A DNA stretch of 64,000 bases from Symbiodinium natans. Taxonomy: Eukaryota; Sar; Dinophyceae; Suessiales; Symbiodiniaceae. The DNA is taken from positions 182,501-246,500 of the forward strand of contig CAJNDS010001225.1 in NCBI GenBank assembly GCA_905221605.1, given 5' to 3'. Below the pieces are notes generated by a model. The model searched no databases and was not told the DNA's origin. It saw only the letters and a program-made list of their open reading frames with translations. Position 1 is the stretch's first letter. Every line of letters starts with the position of its first letter. Both the position numbers and the translations under genes were made by a program. Below are positions 1 through 11,006 of this stretch, one piece after another.

Positions 1-84
1 CACGCGGCGCTCGAATAGGCCGCTTCTGTCAGCCTATATAAAGATAGCCCTAAACCCAGCTGCAAACGACCGGGCAGGCTTGAA

Positions 85-1290
85 ATCCTCCTAAGGCCCG
101 GAAGCTTAAATCAAGAGTTTGGGAACCTCAAATTAAGGCCCGGAGGCTTAAATTAAGGGTTTGGGAACCTAAAATTAAGGCCCGGAGGCTTCAATTCAGG
201 GTTTGGGAGCCCACCTTTAAGCCCTACCTTCAAGGCCCGAAGGCTTAAATTAAGGGTTTGGGAACTTAAAATTAAGGCCCGGAGGCTTAAATTAAGGGTT
301 TGGGAACTTAAAATTAAGGCCCGGAGGCTAAAATTAAGGGTTTGGGAACCTAAAATTAAGGCCCGGAGGCTTAAATTAAGGATTTGGGAACCTAGAATCA
401 AGGCCCAGCGGCTTAAATTACGGGCTTGGGAACTTAAAATTAAGGCCAGGAGGCTAAAATTAAGGGTTTGGCCCCACCTTCAAGGCCCGGAGGCTTAAAC
501 TAACGGTTTGGGAACCGAAAATTCAAGCCAGGAGGCCTAAATTAAGGATTTGGGAACCTACAACTTAAGCTCGGAGACTTAAATTATGGGTTTGGGAACC
601 TAAAATTACCGCCCGGAAGCTTAAATTAAGGGTTTTGGATTAAGGGTTAGGAACCTAGAATTAAAGCCCGGGGGCTGAAATTACGAGCTTGGGAATTCAA
701 AATTAAGGCCCGGAGGCATAAATTAAGGGTTTTGGAACTTAAAATGAAGGGTCGGAGGCTTAAATTCAGGGTTTGGGAACCCACTTTTAAGGCCCGGAGG
801 CTTCAATAAAAGGTTTGGGAACCTGAGAAAATTAGGCCTGGAGGCCTAAAATAAGGGGTTTGGGAACCTAAAATTAGGGCCCGGAGGCTTAAATTAAGGG
901 TTTGGGACCTTAAAATAAAGGTCCGGAGGCTTAAATTAAGGGTTTGGGAACCTAAAATTCAGGCCCGGAAGCTTAAATTAAGGGTTTGGGAATTTAAAAT
1001 TACGGCCCGGAATTTAAAACTCACGCCCGGAAGCTTAAATCAAGGGTTTGGGAATTTTAACTTAAGGCCCGGAATTTGAAATTAAGGCCCGGAGGCTTAA
1101 AATAAGGGTTTGGGAACCTAAATGAAGGGTCGGAAGCTTAAATTAAGGGTTTGGGAACCCACGTTTAAGGCCCGGGTGCTTAAATTAAGGGCTTGAGAAC
1201 CTAAAACTTAAATCCCGGAGGCTTAAATTAAGGGTTTGGGACTTTAGAAACACAGGCTCGGAGGCTTAAATTAAGGGTTTGAACATGCTT
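85..1290. repeat. 42-bp-period degenerate satellite
   Basis: About 28 tandem copies of a roughly 42-bp unit. Each unit has two related 21-bp halves, one with AATTAAGGCCCGGAGGCTTA and one with AATTAAGGGTTTGGGAACCT, so the array looks like an old 21-bp repeat that became dimeric. Copies differ by substitutions and small indels. The half containing AAGGGTTTGGGAA resembles a diverged telomere unit. The open frames seen inside are by-products of the repeat. Confidence 0.85.
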
Positions 1291-1302
1291 TGAAAGTTTG
1301 CT

Positions 1303-1530
1303 AAGACCACGGAGTGGAATCGAGTCGAGCCTGCTGCTTTTGCCGTCGCCAATCCTGAAAGGGCTTGAAAGTCTTCCAGGGACCACGGAGTGGAATCGAG
1401 TCGAGCCTGCCGCTTTTGCCGCAGCCAATCCTGAAAGGGCTAAACGTCCAGCCTTGAAAAGGTTTCGAAGAACTGCTGAGTGGAAACGAGTCGAGACTGC
1501 TGACGGTTGCTCATTTTGGGGGTTCTGCTC
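1303..1530. repeat. Minisatellite of about 80 bp, three copies
   Basis: Three diverging tandem copies start near 1303, 1381 and 1466. They share a core GAGTGGAATCGAGTCGAGCC followed by CTTTTGCCG and CCAATCCTGAAAGGGCT. The third copy is the most diverged. No coding function is seen. Confidence 0.75.
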
Positions 1531-1566
1531 TACCAAACCATATATCCCCCCTTGATAGGGGGGTAG

Positions 1567-4148
1567 GGGGGTAGACAACCCTAAACCCGTCCAAGGTTTG
1601 TATTTTGGGTGGGAGGGTGGGCATTGCAGCTCATGCGCCGACCCCCAACCACTTCATGGAGGGGGTCGAAGCGCACTCGCAGCGAAAACCCTAAACCCTA
1701 AACCCTAAACCCTCAACCCTAAACCCTCAACCCTAAACTAGTGGCTTGCGATCTAGGGTGTGCACGGGAGCTCTCGCCCCAACTGACACCAAGCAAGTAC
1801 TCCTTAAGCCCCCTGGGTTCCTTGTAGGGTTTAAGTTTTAGGGTTTGGGGTTTAGGGTTTAGGGCTACGGTCTTCCCTACTAAGAACCACCCCGTAAGTG
1901 CGCGACCATGGGGGAGTACATGATGCTGGATCCTGCGCGCCAAGAGACAGCCCTGAATGCTCTAAGACGGATTTTGGTGGCGGATCCGAAATGATGATTT
2001 GCCTTCTTTTTGGCACAACACTGTGCTTAATTAGGAAGGTTCGGGTTTAGGGTTTAGAGTTCAGGGTTTAGGGGCTTTGGTTCACACTGATCTCGCTGCC
2101 ATTCGCTGCCGAATTTTACAGGGCTTAGGGCTTCTAGGGCTTAGATTGCTACTAGAGTTCAGGGGCAACGAGAATGTGCGCAAGGAACAATTGCCCCACT
2201 GAGTTTTCAGACAAGACTGGTACGAGTGTGGCTACTAGTTGTCTTCATCTTCTATACGAACCCGGAACTAAACACCAAACACACTGCCCAGAAAGATCTA
2301 ACTCCACAGAGGACAGCAGACCCAAAACGTCCCAAGCTTTAACCTCCCAGACGCCCCGCACCTCTTAAACCCTAAAACCTAAATCCGAAACCACCCGTTC
2401 TTCACAACCGAAGCTGCATCATGTACAGGTTTAAGGTTTTGGTCTGCGAATTACAAAGCGTCTTTATCATGTTAAGATCCGGCCCCTCTGCCCTCCTTAA
2501 ACCCAAGCGCCCTAAACCATAACACACTAATCCTAAACCCTGAACCCTTAACCCGAAAACCCTAAACGTAAAATCCTCATATAGGACTGCCTGAGGATTT
2601 GCCAGAGCCAGAGACCCTAAATACGAATCCGTGTACAGTTTAGGTTTGGGGGCGAGAGCGCAGGACACCCAAGTATGGTTCCGTGTTCCTGTCGGACCCC
2701 CCCCCCCCCCCCCAAACCAGCTACCCTCACCCAAGCCACAAACCCTAAACTCGTTCGAAGCCCTATAAGCCCTAAAGCCCGAGGAACCCAAATACCCCCC
2801 AAACAACTTCAACCCCACCCTAAACCCTAAACCCCAAAGCCTAACCCCAAACCCTAAACAACACCAAAACAACCCAAAGCCCAAACCAAACCCTTAGACT
2901 CCAAAACTGCAAGCCCTGAGGAGGTTGCGACAGTACACCCTAGTTTCACTTTTACAGAGCCCAAGAACTTAACCCCAAGCCGAAACTGTAAAGCCCATAA
3001 CCTTCATGAACCAACACAACCTAAACCCCGAACGCCAAACCCTAAAACCTAAACCCGAAACCCTAAACCTAAACCCGAAACCTTGAACCCTGAACCCTGA
3101 ACGAGGGCGAGGCGGAGCATTGGAGATACCGTAGGCCCTGAACCAATAACCCTAAACCCCAAACCCCAAACCCTAAACCCTAAACCCCGAACCCTAAACC
3201 CTAAACCCTGAACCCCTAAACGTTAAACCCTCAGGGCTTCCGATGCCTTAAGCGGCTTCCCAGGCCGACGTGGCAACATCGCCAGGGCCCGCGCGGGCCC
3301 GCAAGTAGCTCTATTACTGTTATAGGGTTTAGGGTTTAGTGTTTAGGGTCTAGGGTCTAGGGTTTAGGGCCTTAGGGTTTAGGGTTCCGGGTTTAGGGTC
3401 TGCTTTTGTGTCTGAGGGTGTTTGTTTGTTCAGGGTCTTGCAGTTTGCAGGGTTTGGGGTTGAGGGTCAGACACGCCTGCATACTTGCGGTGAAGGGTCC
3501 TAAGCCCAGGTAAGCCAATCTTCAGCTTTTGGCTCCTTGAAGATTCATCTCGGGGTTGTAGGGTTTCAAAGGTTTAGGGTTCGTTTTGAGTGCTGATCGT
3601 GTGCGCAGAAACGCTCTGCAAATTGTTCCTAGCTGCGTTTCTTGTGGCATCTACCGTTCTCGTCCGCTGGTATGGCCAGTGGTGGCATGGACAGTTGTCG
3701 CATGAGCAGAAGAGGAGCTTTTGTATCCGTATCTCGCGGGGTATAGTCCAATGTTACAGGGGTTCAGGGTTTCGGGCTCAGGGCACAGTGGACATGAATC
3801 CCTAAATCCTAACCCCTAAAACCTAAACCCTAAGTGTTTAGGGTAGTGTAGGGTTCCGAGATCCTGAAGCTTATACCCGAAATCCATAACCTGAAGCCCC
3901 TAATCCTGAACCTAAACCTAAACCTGAACCTATGCCCTATGCCCTAAACCCTAAACCCTAAACCCTAAACCCTAAACCCCAAACCCCAAACTCCAAACCC
4001 CAAACCCTAAACCCTAAACCGAACCCCTTGCGACTCGAAGAGCATCAACTGCCACTCCAGCCAGAATAGGGTCACTAAGAGGGCTTTCGGTTTAGGGGTT
4101 TAGGGGTTTAGGGGTTTAGGGATTTAGGGGTTTAGGGTGTAGGGTTCT
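1567..4148. other. Telomere-repeat-rich non-coding stretch
   Basis: Short CCCTAAA arrays (for example 1690-1735, 2815-2870, 3010-3230, 3945-4020) alternate with TTTAGGG arrays (1830-1865, 2045-2075, 3325-3395, 4087-4140), with unique islands of 50-300 bp between them. A C-homopolymer lies at 2699-2713. I could not assign an exon with confidence here. Confidence 0.6.
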
Positions 4149-4281
4149 ACAGGGTGGGGCCCCCTTACTATACTAAGTGTAGTTAAGGGACCTTAAGGGA
4201 CTTATAACCTAACTTAGGGTCCTTATAACCCAATTTAGGGCCCTTATAACTCTACTTATAACTAGGGGGCCCCACCCTGTA
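4149..4281. mobile_element. Palindromic inverted-repeat element
   Basis: Starts ACAGGGTGGGGCCCCC and ends with its inverse GGGGGCCCCACCCTGT. The interior also pairs (ACTAAGTGTAG with CTACTTATAACT) and carries AT-rich CCTTATAAC repeats. It is flanked on both sides by TTTAGGG sequence. The structure is that of a MITE; no coding capacity. Confidence 0.7.
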
Positions 4282-4510
4282 GGGCTTAGGGTTTTAGGGC
4301 TTAGGGGCTCAGGGTTATCGGGCCGCAGCTCCTAAACCCTAAACCCTAAGCCCTAAGCCCTAAACCCCAAACCCTAAACCCCAAACCCTAAACCCTAAAC
4401 CCTAAACCCTAAGCCCCACACCCTTTTCCTGACGGAAGCGAGCTTCCAGCGCGTGTTCGTGGGAAAAACACCGAGATCCTGAACCCTAAGCTGGTAGCTG
4501 CTGAAGAACC

Positions 4511-4533
4511 CTAGGTTGCCCAGCAACCTAGGA
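4511..4533. repeat. Perfect short palindrome
   Basis: CCTAGGTTGC, a 3-base spacer, then GCAACCTAGG: a perfect 10-bp stem within an island between telomere-type arrays. Function unknown. Confidence 0.6.
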
Positions 4534-4885
4534 TGAAGAAGGACGCCCTTTTTGCTTAAAGGGTCTCACGGTTTAGGGTTTAGGGTTGAGGGTTTAGGGT
4601 CATTACACCTCGAAATTTCCCCTACTGTGGCAACTTACTGTCATCAACTACATCCTGAACCCCTCTAAACCGTCTACCATGGAGACCCAGCCCGTAAACC
4701 CTAAGCCCTCCCTAAACCCTAAACCTAAACCCTAAACCCTAAACCCTACACCCTCTGAACCCAAAGCCCTAAACCCTAAACCCTAAACCCTAAACCCTAA
4801 ACCCTAAACCCTAAACCCTAAACCCTAAACCCAAAGCCGTGAAACCACCTTATAGGTTCCTCAACAGCAACCCAGTCAGTCGGGC

Positions 4886-4945
4886 TGCGGCCACTTCGCG
4901 GCCGCAGCGCGGGGGGAAGTTGGACGCACCGTTTGCCACCCTCAG
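4886..4945 (-). CDS. Putative exon, unknown protein
   Basis: Sixty nucleotides, 20 codons, phase 0 at both ends: acceptor ..CAAG, donor GCCCGA, peptide LRVANGASNFPPRCGREVAA. It occupies a unique island with CCCTAAA on the left and TTTAGGG on the right, the context shared by most exons here. The plus strand is also open, so the strand choice rests on splice fit and on agreement with neighbouring exons. Confidence 0.4.
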
Positions 4946-5096
4946 CTTGTCCCCAAAACCGGGCTTAGGGTTTAGGGTTCTAGGGTTTAGGGTTTTGGGG
5001 TTTAGGTTTAGGGTTTAGGGTTTAGGGTTTAGGGTTTCGGGTTTTAGGGTTTATAGGGTCTAGGGTCACCATCAAGGGCTTTGGGGCTTAGGGTTG

Positions 5097-5175
5097 GGAT
5101 GTCCGCCCTCATGCAAACAGTCCTCAATAAGGATAATAGTACCCCCTATTGTAATCCCTATTCAAGACCAAATTA
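5097..5175. mobile_element. Inverted-repeat element, CAGTCCT family, truncated
   Basis: Carries the family core CAGTCCT(C/T)A(A/C)TA(A)GGAT and AGTACCCCCTATTGTAATCC and the outer GGGATGT end on the left; the right terminus is lost. Relatives lie at 22027, 24953, 31797, 37146, 39507 and 47110. Confidence 0.55.
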
Positions 5176-5380
5176 AACCCTAAACCCTAAAACCCAAACC
5201 CTAAACCCGAAAACCCTAAACCCGAAAACCCTAAAACCCTAGAACCTACACCCTATACCCTAAACCCTATAAACCCTAAAAAAGGCGACTTCCTGGAATC
5301 TAAGGAGACCCCGGAGTCGATCCCCGGTGCGTCGGATGCACTAACATCCACCTTCTTCCTACCGGCTTTGTGTGTCTCGG

Positions 5381-5510
5381 TTAGGGCTTAGGGTTTAGGG
5401 TTTAGGGTTTAGGGTTTAGGGTTTAGGGTTTAGGGTTTAGGGTTTAGGGCTTTAGGGCTTTAGGGCTTTAGGGCTTTAGGGCTTTAGGGCTTTAGGGCTT
5501 GGGGTTTAGT
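5381..5510 (+). repeat. TTTAGGG array passing into an 8-bp variant
   Basis: About nine perfect TTTAGGG units run into about seven copies of the 8-bp unit TTTAGGGC. The homogeneous switch to an 8-mer suggests local expansion of one mutated unit. Confidence 0.85.
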
Positions 5511-5723
5511 GTTTGGGTTGGTCTGGCTTCGCGCAGAGTAGGATTCAGGGGGTTAGGGGGTTTGTGGGGCATAGGGCCCTAAACCCTAAACCCTAAACCG
5601 TAAACCCTAAACCCTAAACCCTAAACCCTTGCGGCTTCTGGTTGTCTTGTTTTTTACGGCTCGGGCTGGACCCAAATCACAAAGCTGGGTGGGAGATGGT
5701 GGTGGCATTGCAGGAGCTTCTCG

Positions 5724-5806
5724 CCCTAAAACCCTAAACCCTAAACCCTAAACCCTAAACCCTAAACCCTAAACCCTAAACCCTAAACCCTAAACCCTAA
5801 ACCCCT
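5724..5806 (-). repeat. CCCTAAA array
   Basis: About eleven near-perfect CCCTAAA units, facing a TTTAGGG array at 5896-5952 across a unique island of about 90 bp. Confidence 0.9.
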
Positions 5807-6288
5807 TTAATTTAATTATCACCAAGTTATACCTTAAACATCCTTAAACCATGTGCGGATCCTTAGAGGTATTGGGCACTCTGGGTGTTGCAACAGTTTA
5901 GGGTTTAGGGTTTAGGGTTTAGGGTTTAGGGTTTAGGGTTTAGGGTTTAGGGATATAGGATTATAAAGTTGTAGGGTGTCTAGGGTTATAGGGTTTGGAG
6001 CTCCCACTGCTGCGTGCTTCGCACGCGCTTTTCTGTTTCCATTCGACGATGCTAGGCTGGGCAGCACCTGCCTCAACATTGCTTTCGGGGTTTTGGGGCT
6101 TAGGGGTGTTGGGGTTCTCCAGCGTCCCCCCTATAGGATCTCAGAAGGTCACGAAGTTTCGGGTGTAGGGTTTCAGGGGATTGAAAACCCTAAACCCTAA
6201 ACCCTAAACCCTAAACCCAAAACCCTAAGCCCTAAACCCTGTAGGGTTTTAGGGGGGTGGTTGAGGGCCCCAAGGATCCTCAGAAGGT

Positions 6289-6375
6289 CTCCAGAGCGTC
6301 CTCCTCCTTCTCCCCGCCCAGCGCGTCGCCCAAGGCCGAGGAAATCCATCCGGCGGGGCTCTTTGACTCGGTCGC
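6289..6375 (-). CDS. Putative exon with PAGWIS-ALGD-LGG motif, copy 1
   Basis: Twenty-nine codons in phase 0. Acceptor CGGAG; the peptide begins ATESKSPAGWISSALGDALG and ends in an acidic stretch. A clear paralogue lies at 7034-7108 (ATDSRRPAGWISAALGDQLG). Differences between the two fall mainly at codon third positions or give similar residues, which supports coding on this strand. The donor is not certain: either a GA donor, or a stop a few codons further on. Family not recognised. Confidence 0.55.
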
Positions 6376-7033
6376 CTCCGGGGCAGAGAGGATTCTTAAC
6401 CCTAAACCCTAAACCCTAAACCCTTAACCCTAAACCCCCTAAACCCTCTAACCCTGAACCTATAACCCTAAACATCCCTAAACCCCCCCCAAAGCCCCTT
6501 ACGTCCACTTGTACAAGCCCCCTAAACCAACTAAAACGTACACCTCCGATTGAGCACAAGAGTTTCGGCTTTACAGTTTCCAGGCTTGTTTGTGTTCTCT
6601 GAACTATTCAATCCGCGCAATCTAGCTCCCCAACCATATACACATCCCTAAACCTCCCTTATCTTCCTCTGAAACAAACGCAGCGTAACGCACCGTAATG
6701 TGCATGAGATCCCCAACCATAATTCAAGTCGGACCCGAAACCCGAAACTCTATTTCACTCAAAATCTAGACCCTCGCGGTACACTCAGCTAAACCCTGAA
6801 CTCTAACCCTGTGTCACCTCCTTATAGACCCAACAAACCCCTTAAACCCCAGACAACCCTAATGCAACCTATACCCAACTAAACCCTGAACCCGAAACCC
6901 TGAACCCTACACCCTACACCCCAAGCCCCTGAACCCTGAACCCTAAGCCCCCAGCCCTGAACCCCTAAACCCTAAACCCTAAACCCCTCGCCCTAAACCC
7001 TAAACCCTAAACCCCTAAACCCCTAAGCCCGGC

Positions 7034-7108
7034 TGCCTCCTGCCCGCCCCCGAGCTGGTCGCCCAAAGCTGCGGAGATCCAGCCGGCAGGACGCCGGGAG
7101 TCCGTCGC
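7034..7108 (-). CDS. Putative exon with PAGWIS-ALGD-LGG motif, copy 2
   Basis: Paralogue of the exon at 6289-6375. The minus-strand peptide starts ATDSRRPAGWISAALGDQLG after acceptor ACGGAG. The left end runs into GCTTAGGGG, a telomere-variant unit that would serve as a GC donor. CCCTAAA lies on the left and TTTAGGG-like sequence on the right. Function unknown. Confidence 0.5.
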
Positions 7109-7803
7109 CTCCGTCGCCTTTCGGGGGTGCCGGGGCTTGGCTATGAGTTGCTCAGGGGTATTTAGGGTGTTTAGGGACCCTACACCCTAAACCCTAAACC
7201 CTAAACCCCAAACCCTAAACCTTAAACCCGAATACAGCTCTTTGAGCCCCTAAAGCCTAAACCCTAAAGCCTAAACCCGAAACCCTAGGCCTCATCAGGA
7301 ACTACAGCAACCTCGACCTCCAAACTTAAAATCGAAGCTTCTTAGGGTTAGGGTTTAGGCTTTAGGGCTAACCCTAAGCCCTAAACCCTACAAGCCTAAA
7401 CCGTGAAACCCTGACTCCCTGAACCCTACGACTCACCACAGTGTCCAGAAAGTCCGGCCCTTCAAAACACCAAACAACTAAACCCCTTAAACCCCTTAAA
7501 CCCCTTCAACCCTCTAAACCCTCTAAACCCTCTAAACTCTCTAAACCCTAAACCCTAAACCCTAAACCCTAAACCCTAAAAAAAAAAAACAAACCCCTAA
7601 GAAGCTTGGGAAAGCGGCGTCCTCTGCCATGGCGGAGCGCTGTGTCCAGTCCTTGACTCTGAGACCAAGGGGTTTTCTCGTTTGTAAGGGTTTAGGGTTT
7701 AGGGTTTAGGGAAACCTAGATTCGGTGCCTAGATTGTTCGGGGGCTGAGCTTCCCAAAGCAAAAACCCAAAGCCCGAAACCGCAGACGTGATTATATGTT
7801 GTT

Positions 7804-8014
7804 ACTTCTCTAAATGATGGGTCCCTTTTGGGGTCCCAATTCTACCAATTGCTTAAGAACCCCCCCCCAAAAAAAAAATTCTTCCTTGTAAGGGCAATAT
7901 AGGGATTACTATTTTGTACTTTTTTAGGGTTCTTAAGCAAATAGTAGGATCATGAATCATGAGAAGGCCCCTCTTATTAAGGGTACCCCAAAAGGAAACA
8001 CAATTTAGAGAACT
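7804..8014. mobile_element. Outer inverted-repeat element with a nested element
   Basis: Left end CTCTAAATGATGGGTCCCTT and the matching inverse at the right end (..AAGGAAACACAATTTAGAGA), both with the core TTTTGGGGT(C/A)CC. A second element (7842-7948) sits inside, so this one was present first. Confidence 0.65.
7842..7948. mobile_element. CTTAAGAAC-family inverted-repeat element
   Basis: Left end CTACCAATTGCTTAAGAACC, right end TTCTTAAGCAAATAGTAG, inner GGGCAATATAGGGATTA. Same family as 8148, 11007 and 26072. Non-coding, MITE-like. Confidence 0.75.
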
Positions 8015-8147
8015 GACCATGTAAAGCTTGGATTTCGAAGGCCCACCACTTAACTAGCGAATGCTCCTTCAAACTCCTTCACAAACATTACTGATCCTAC
8101 TTTGCTCCCCAACAGCACATACGGTTGAACTTCGGCATGTTATGTCA

Positions 8148-8267
8148 CTACCAATTGCTGAAGAACCCCAGAAACTTAAGATCAAAATAAATACATCCTT
8201 GTAAGGGGAATGTAAGGATTAGTTCTTAGTTTTTACTTTTTGGGAGTTTTCTTAAGCAAATAGAAGG
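8148..8267. mobile_element. CTTAAGAAC-family inverted-repeat element
   Basis: Left CTACCAATTGCTGAAGAACC, right TTCTTAAGCAAATAGAAGG, with the family inner sequence CCTTGTAAGGGGAATGTAAG. Confidence 0.75.
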
Positions 8268-8578
8268 CTACGAGCCCAAAAGAGGCCCGATGAAAAATGC
8301 AACAGCCGCCGGACATCCCAAAACCCTAAACCCTAAACCCAAAACCCTAAACCCTAAACCCAAAACCCTAAACCCTAAACCCAAAACCCTAAACCCTAAA
8401 CCCCAAAGATGAAGCTATGCTGTCGGGCCTTTGAATGGGCTAAAGCCCGTAGAACCCCCCGCCCCCCCCGCCCCCGGTCCTCTGGCTGGTTCCCTAAACC
8501 CTAAACCCTAAACCCTAAACCCTAAACCCTAAACCCTAAACCCTAAACCTACACCTTATAAAGCCTCTGAATTAGCAC

Positions 8579-8643
8579 TTGCTGGCATGCCAAGGGTCGG
8601 CGAACACGCCTCTGGCAATGTGCTGCACTGCACTCTTGTCCAC
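8579..8643 (-). CDS. Putative exon, unknown protein
   Basis: Acceptor CTGAAGAG, then 21 codons plus two bases to donor GTGCTA. Peptide includes VDKSAVQHIARGVFADPW, well balanced and free of stops, unlike the other frames of this island. CCCTAAA flanks it on the left and TTTAGGG on the right. If not spliced, a TAA follows two codons later, so it could be a terminal exon. Confidence 0.55.
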
Positions 8644-9314
8644 CTCTTCAGGGTAGGGCTTAGGGTTTAGGGCTTGGGGCTTGGGGCTTCGGGCTTCGGG
8701 GCTCAGGGCTTCGGACTAGGGTTTAGCGTGTTGGGTTGTTGGCTTCGGGCTTAGGGTTTTGGGGTTCGGGTTTACGGCTTGGGGCTTCAGGCTTAGGGTT
8801 AAGTAGGAGTTGGCTGAAGATGCCGTGGCTTGGGGTTAAAGAGGGCTTGGGGGCGAAGTAGACCCCCTCCATACGGTTTAGGGCTTTAGGGCTTACGGTT
8901 TAGGGTTTAGGGTTTAGGGATAAGGGTTAGGGCCCTCAGGATTTGTTAGAGGATCCTCAAAGCTTATTCAGGCTTCCCCATACCCGAAACCCTAAACCCC
9001 TGACTGACAAGGCCTCTCCAGATCCCTGGAGCCCCGCTCGGGGCTGTTTAGGGGCTCACGCTTCTCACCCAGCCCTAGACATCAGAGTCGGGTTTAGGGT
9101 TTAGGCTCTAGAGTTGAGGGTTGAGGGTTTAGGGTTTAATGTATGATGTATTGCTTGGAGATGGTGGAAGTTGTAGGTGGGTAGGACTGAGCACCTGTGA
9201 AGGATTTAGGAACCACCATGCCACACGTGTGATATACTACAACGGACATGTTGTATCGCAGGTTACTTCAACGCTGTAACATATTCAGCCTGTCATATTG
9301 TCTCAGGGTCTGCA

Positions 9315-9415
9315 GTAGCAGTAGCAGTAGCAGTGGCAGGAGCAGCAGTAGCAGCAGTAGCAGTAGCAGCAGCAGCAGCGGCGGCGGCAGCAGCAGCAGC
9401 AGCGGCCGCAGCAGT
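9315..9415. repeat. AGC/GGC microsatellite
   Basis: Interrupted run of (AGC)n with AGT and GGC variants. The open frame through it is a serine-rich by-product. Confidence 0.85.
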
Positions 9416-9659
9416 AGGCCCCAAACCCTATTGACATTTTGAGAAACCCCACCATATATAAGCGACTTTTTTTAAAGCACCCAAAACCATACGGTTCAGG
9501 GATTGGCGATTTAGGGTTTAGTAATTTAGGGTTTCAGGCCCCTTCACCCACCTCATAAGGCCGCAAGAAGGAGCCCTACAGCCTAGGAACACCGAAGCCC
9601 TGAAGGTGCCCCTAGACCCTGCTTTTAGGGGGTTGGGGATTCGGGGACCTAGAGCCCTT

Positions 9660-10020
9660 AAACCCCAAGCCCTAAGCCCTAAACCCTAAACCCTAAACCC
9701 GCAACCCAAAACCCTCAACCCTAAACCCCAAACCCTAAACCCAAAACCCTCCACCCAACACCCTAAACCCAAACCCCAAACCCCAAATCCCAAACCCTCA
9801 ACCCTCAACCCAAAACCCGCAACCCTCAACCCTAAATCCTAAACACAAACCCTCAACCATAAAACCCTCAACCCTAAACCGCATACCCCAAACCCTAAAC
9901 CCTCAACCCTGAGCCTAAACGCAAAACCCTAAGCCCAAAGTCCTAAACCCTCAGCCCTCAACCCTCAACCCTAGATCTTAAGCCCTAAACCCTAGACCCT
10001 AAACCCTAAACCCTGAACCC
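9660..10020 (-). repeat. Long degenerate CCCTAAA field
   Basis: About 350 bp of decayed 7- and 8-bp units (CCCTAAA, CCCTCAA, CCCAAAA, CCCCAAA). More mutated than arrays elsewhere, so probably older. Confidence 0.7.
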
Positions 10021-10052
10021 TAAACTCTGAACCGCAGCTAAAAAGGAGCAGC

Positions 10053-10094
10053 CTGGCGCTTGGAAAGCTTCTCGAGGAGGCAGCGGCTCTGCAC
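10053..10094 (-). CDS. Putative exon, unknown protein
   Basis: Forty-two nucleotides, phase 0 in and out: acceptor ATCGCCAG, donor GCTGCT. Peptide VQSRCLLEKLSKRQ. Flanked by CCCTAAA (left) and TTTAGGG (right). Confidence 0.5.
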
Positions 10095-10194
10095 CTGGCG
10101 ATGGGGCTGGAAAAGGGATTTGGGATTTAGGGTTTAGGGTTCAGGGTTCAGGGTTGAGGGTTTAGGGCTTAGTGTGTAGGACGAACGGAAAGCT

Positions 10195-10310
10195 TACTTG
10201 GAGGTTCATGGTACTTAGATTACAACCCTATTAGGGTACTTAAAGGGCTTATATGTGGGTTATAACTACACTTATAATTGGCTAAGTACCCTGCCCTGAA
10301 CCTCCAAGTA
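10195..10310. mobile_element. TACTTGGAGGTTCA-family inverted-repeat element
   Basis: Left TACTTGGAGGTTCATGGTAC, right GAACCTCCAAGTA, with the family interior (GGGTACTTAA..GGGCTTATATGTGGG..CTACACTTATAAT). The sequence AGTGTGTAGGACGAA occurs just outside both ends (10171-10185 and 10316-10330). Confidence 0.8.
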
Positions 10311-10727
10311 GGGCTCAGTGTGTAGGACGAATGTTTAGCACGCTGAGGGTTGAGTTCCGCTGAGGGTTTAGGGTTTGGGGTTTAGGGCTGAGGGCTGAGG
10401 GCTTAGGGACAGTGGCTACCCTGAGTTCGGGCTTATCCGCTGAACCTTGAGCTCTCAACCCTTGCAAGCCCTGACCTCAGAACCTTAACCCTAGGCGGAA
10501 CTCAACCCTTCGCGCGCTAAACATTAGTCCTCAATATGACCCTAAACCCTAAACCCTAAACCCTAAATCCTAAACCCTAACAGGGCAACATGAAGTAGGG
10601 CTGCTAGTACGAAGCACCACCCAACAAAGCAATATGAACGCTGCTTCACACACTCTGGGCCTCACAGTAGGGTTTAGGGTTTAGGGTTTAGGGTTTAGGG
10701 TTTAGGCTTTAGGGTGAGTTCGCATCT

Positions 10728-10778
10728 CCGTATCACCACGACCTCCTCTCGCAACTCCTCCATGATGTCTGCAAGGGC
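10728..10778 (-). CDS. Putative exon, unknown protein
   Basis: Acceptor CTCTGCAG, 17 codons, peptide ALADIMEELREEVVVIR, helix-prone and acidic. The donor is weak (possibly GA). Array orientation around this exon is reversed relative to most others. Confidence 0.45.
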
Positions 10779-11006
10779 CTGCAGAGTACATCTAGGACCG
10801 GCTTACAAAGGAGCCCAAGCCCTAAACTCTAAACCCTGGGTTTAGGGTTTAGGGTTTAGGGTTATGGGTTTAGGGTCTAGGGTTTAGGGTTTAAGGTTGA
10901 GGGTGTAGGGTTTAGGGTTCAGGGCTTAGGGTTTGGGGTGGGCCTCGAAGTCAAACGCAGTCAGTCCTAACTTGGAATCTTTTGGGAGGAAGTCCTCTCC
11001 AGTAAG

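Noticed and set aside
1228-1578. Frames on both strands through the 1.3-1.5 kb minisatellite
   Set aside because: Both strands open at once because of the repeat; composition not protein-like.
2402-2884. 160-codon minus frame rich in GLGF
   Set aside because: Mostly translation of telomere-like units (GLGF, GFRV) and a poly-C run.
5287-5375. Possible exon island
   Set aside because: Open on both strands with plausible splice sites on each; undecidable by eye.
6325-7115. Plus-strand reading SPKAxEIxPAG of the paired islands
   Set aside because: Also conserved, but the minus reading is longer and more protein-like, and fits splice sites and neighbouring strand.
9248-9442. Serine-rich frame
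   Set aside because: Translation of an AGC microsatellite.
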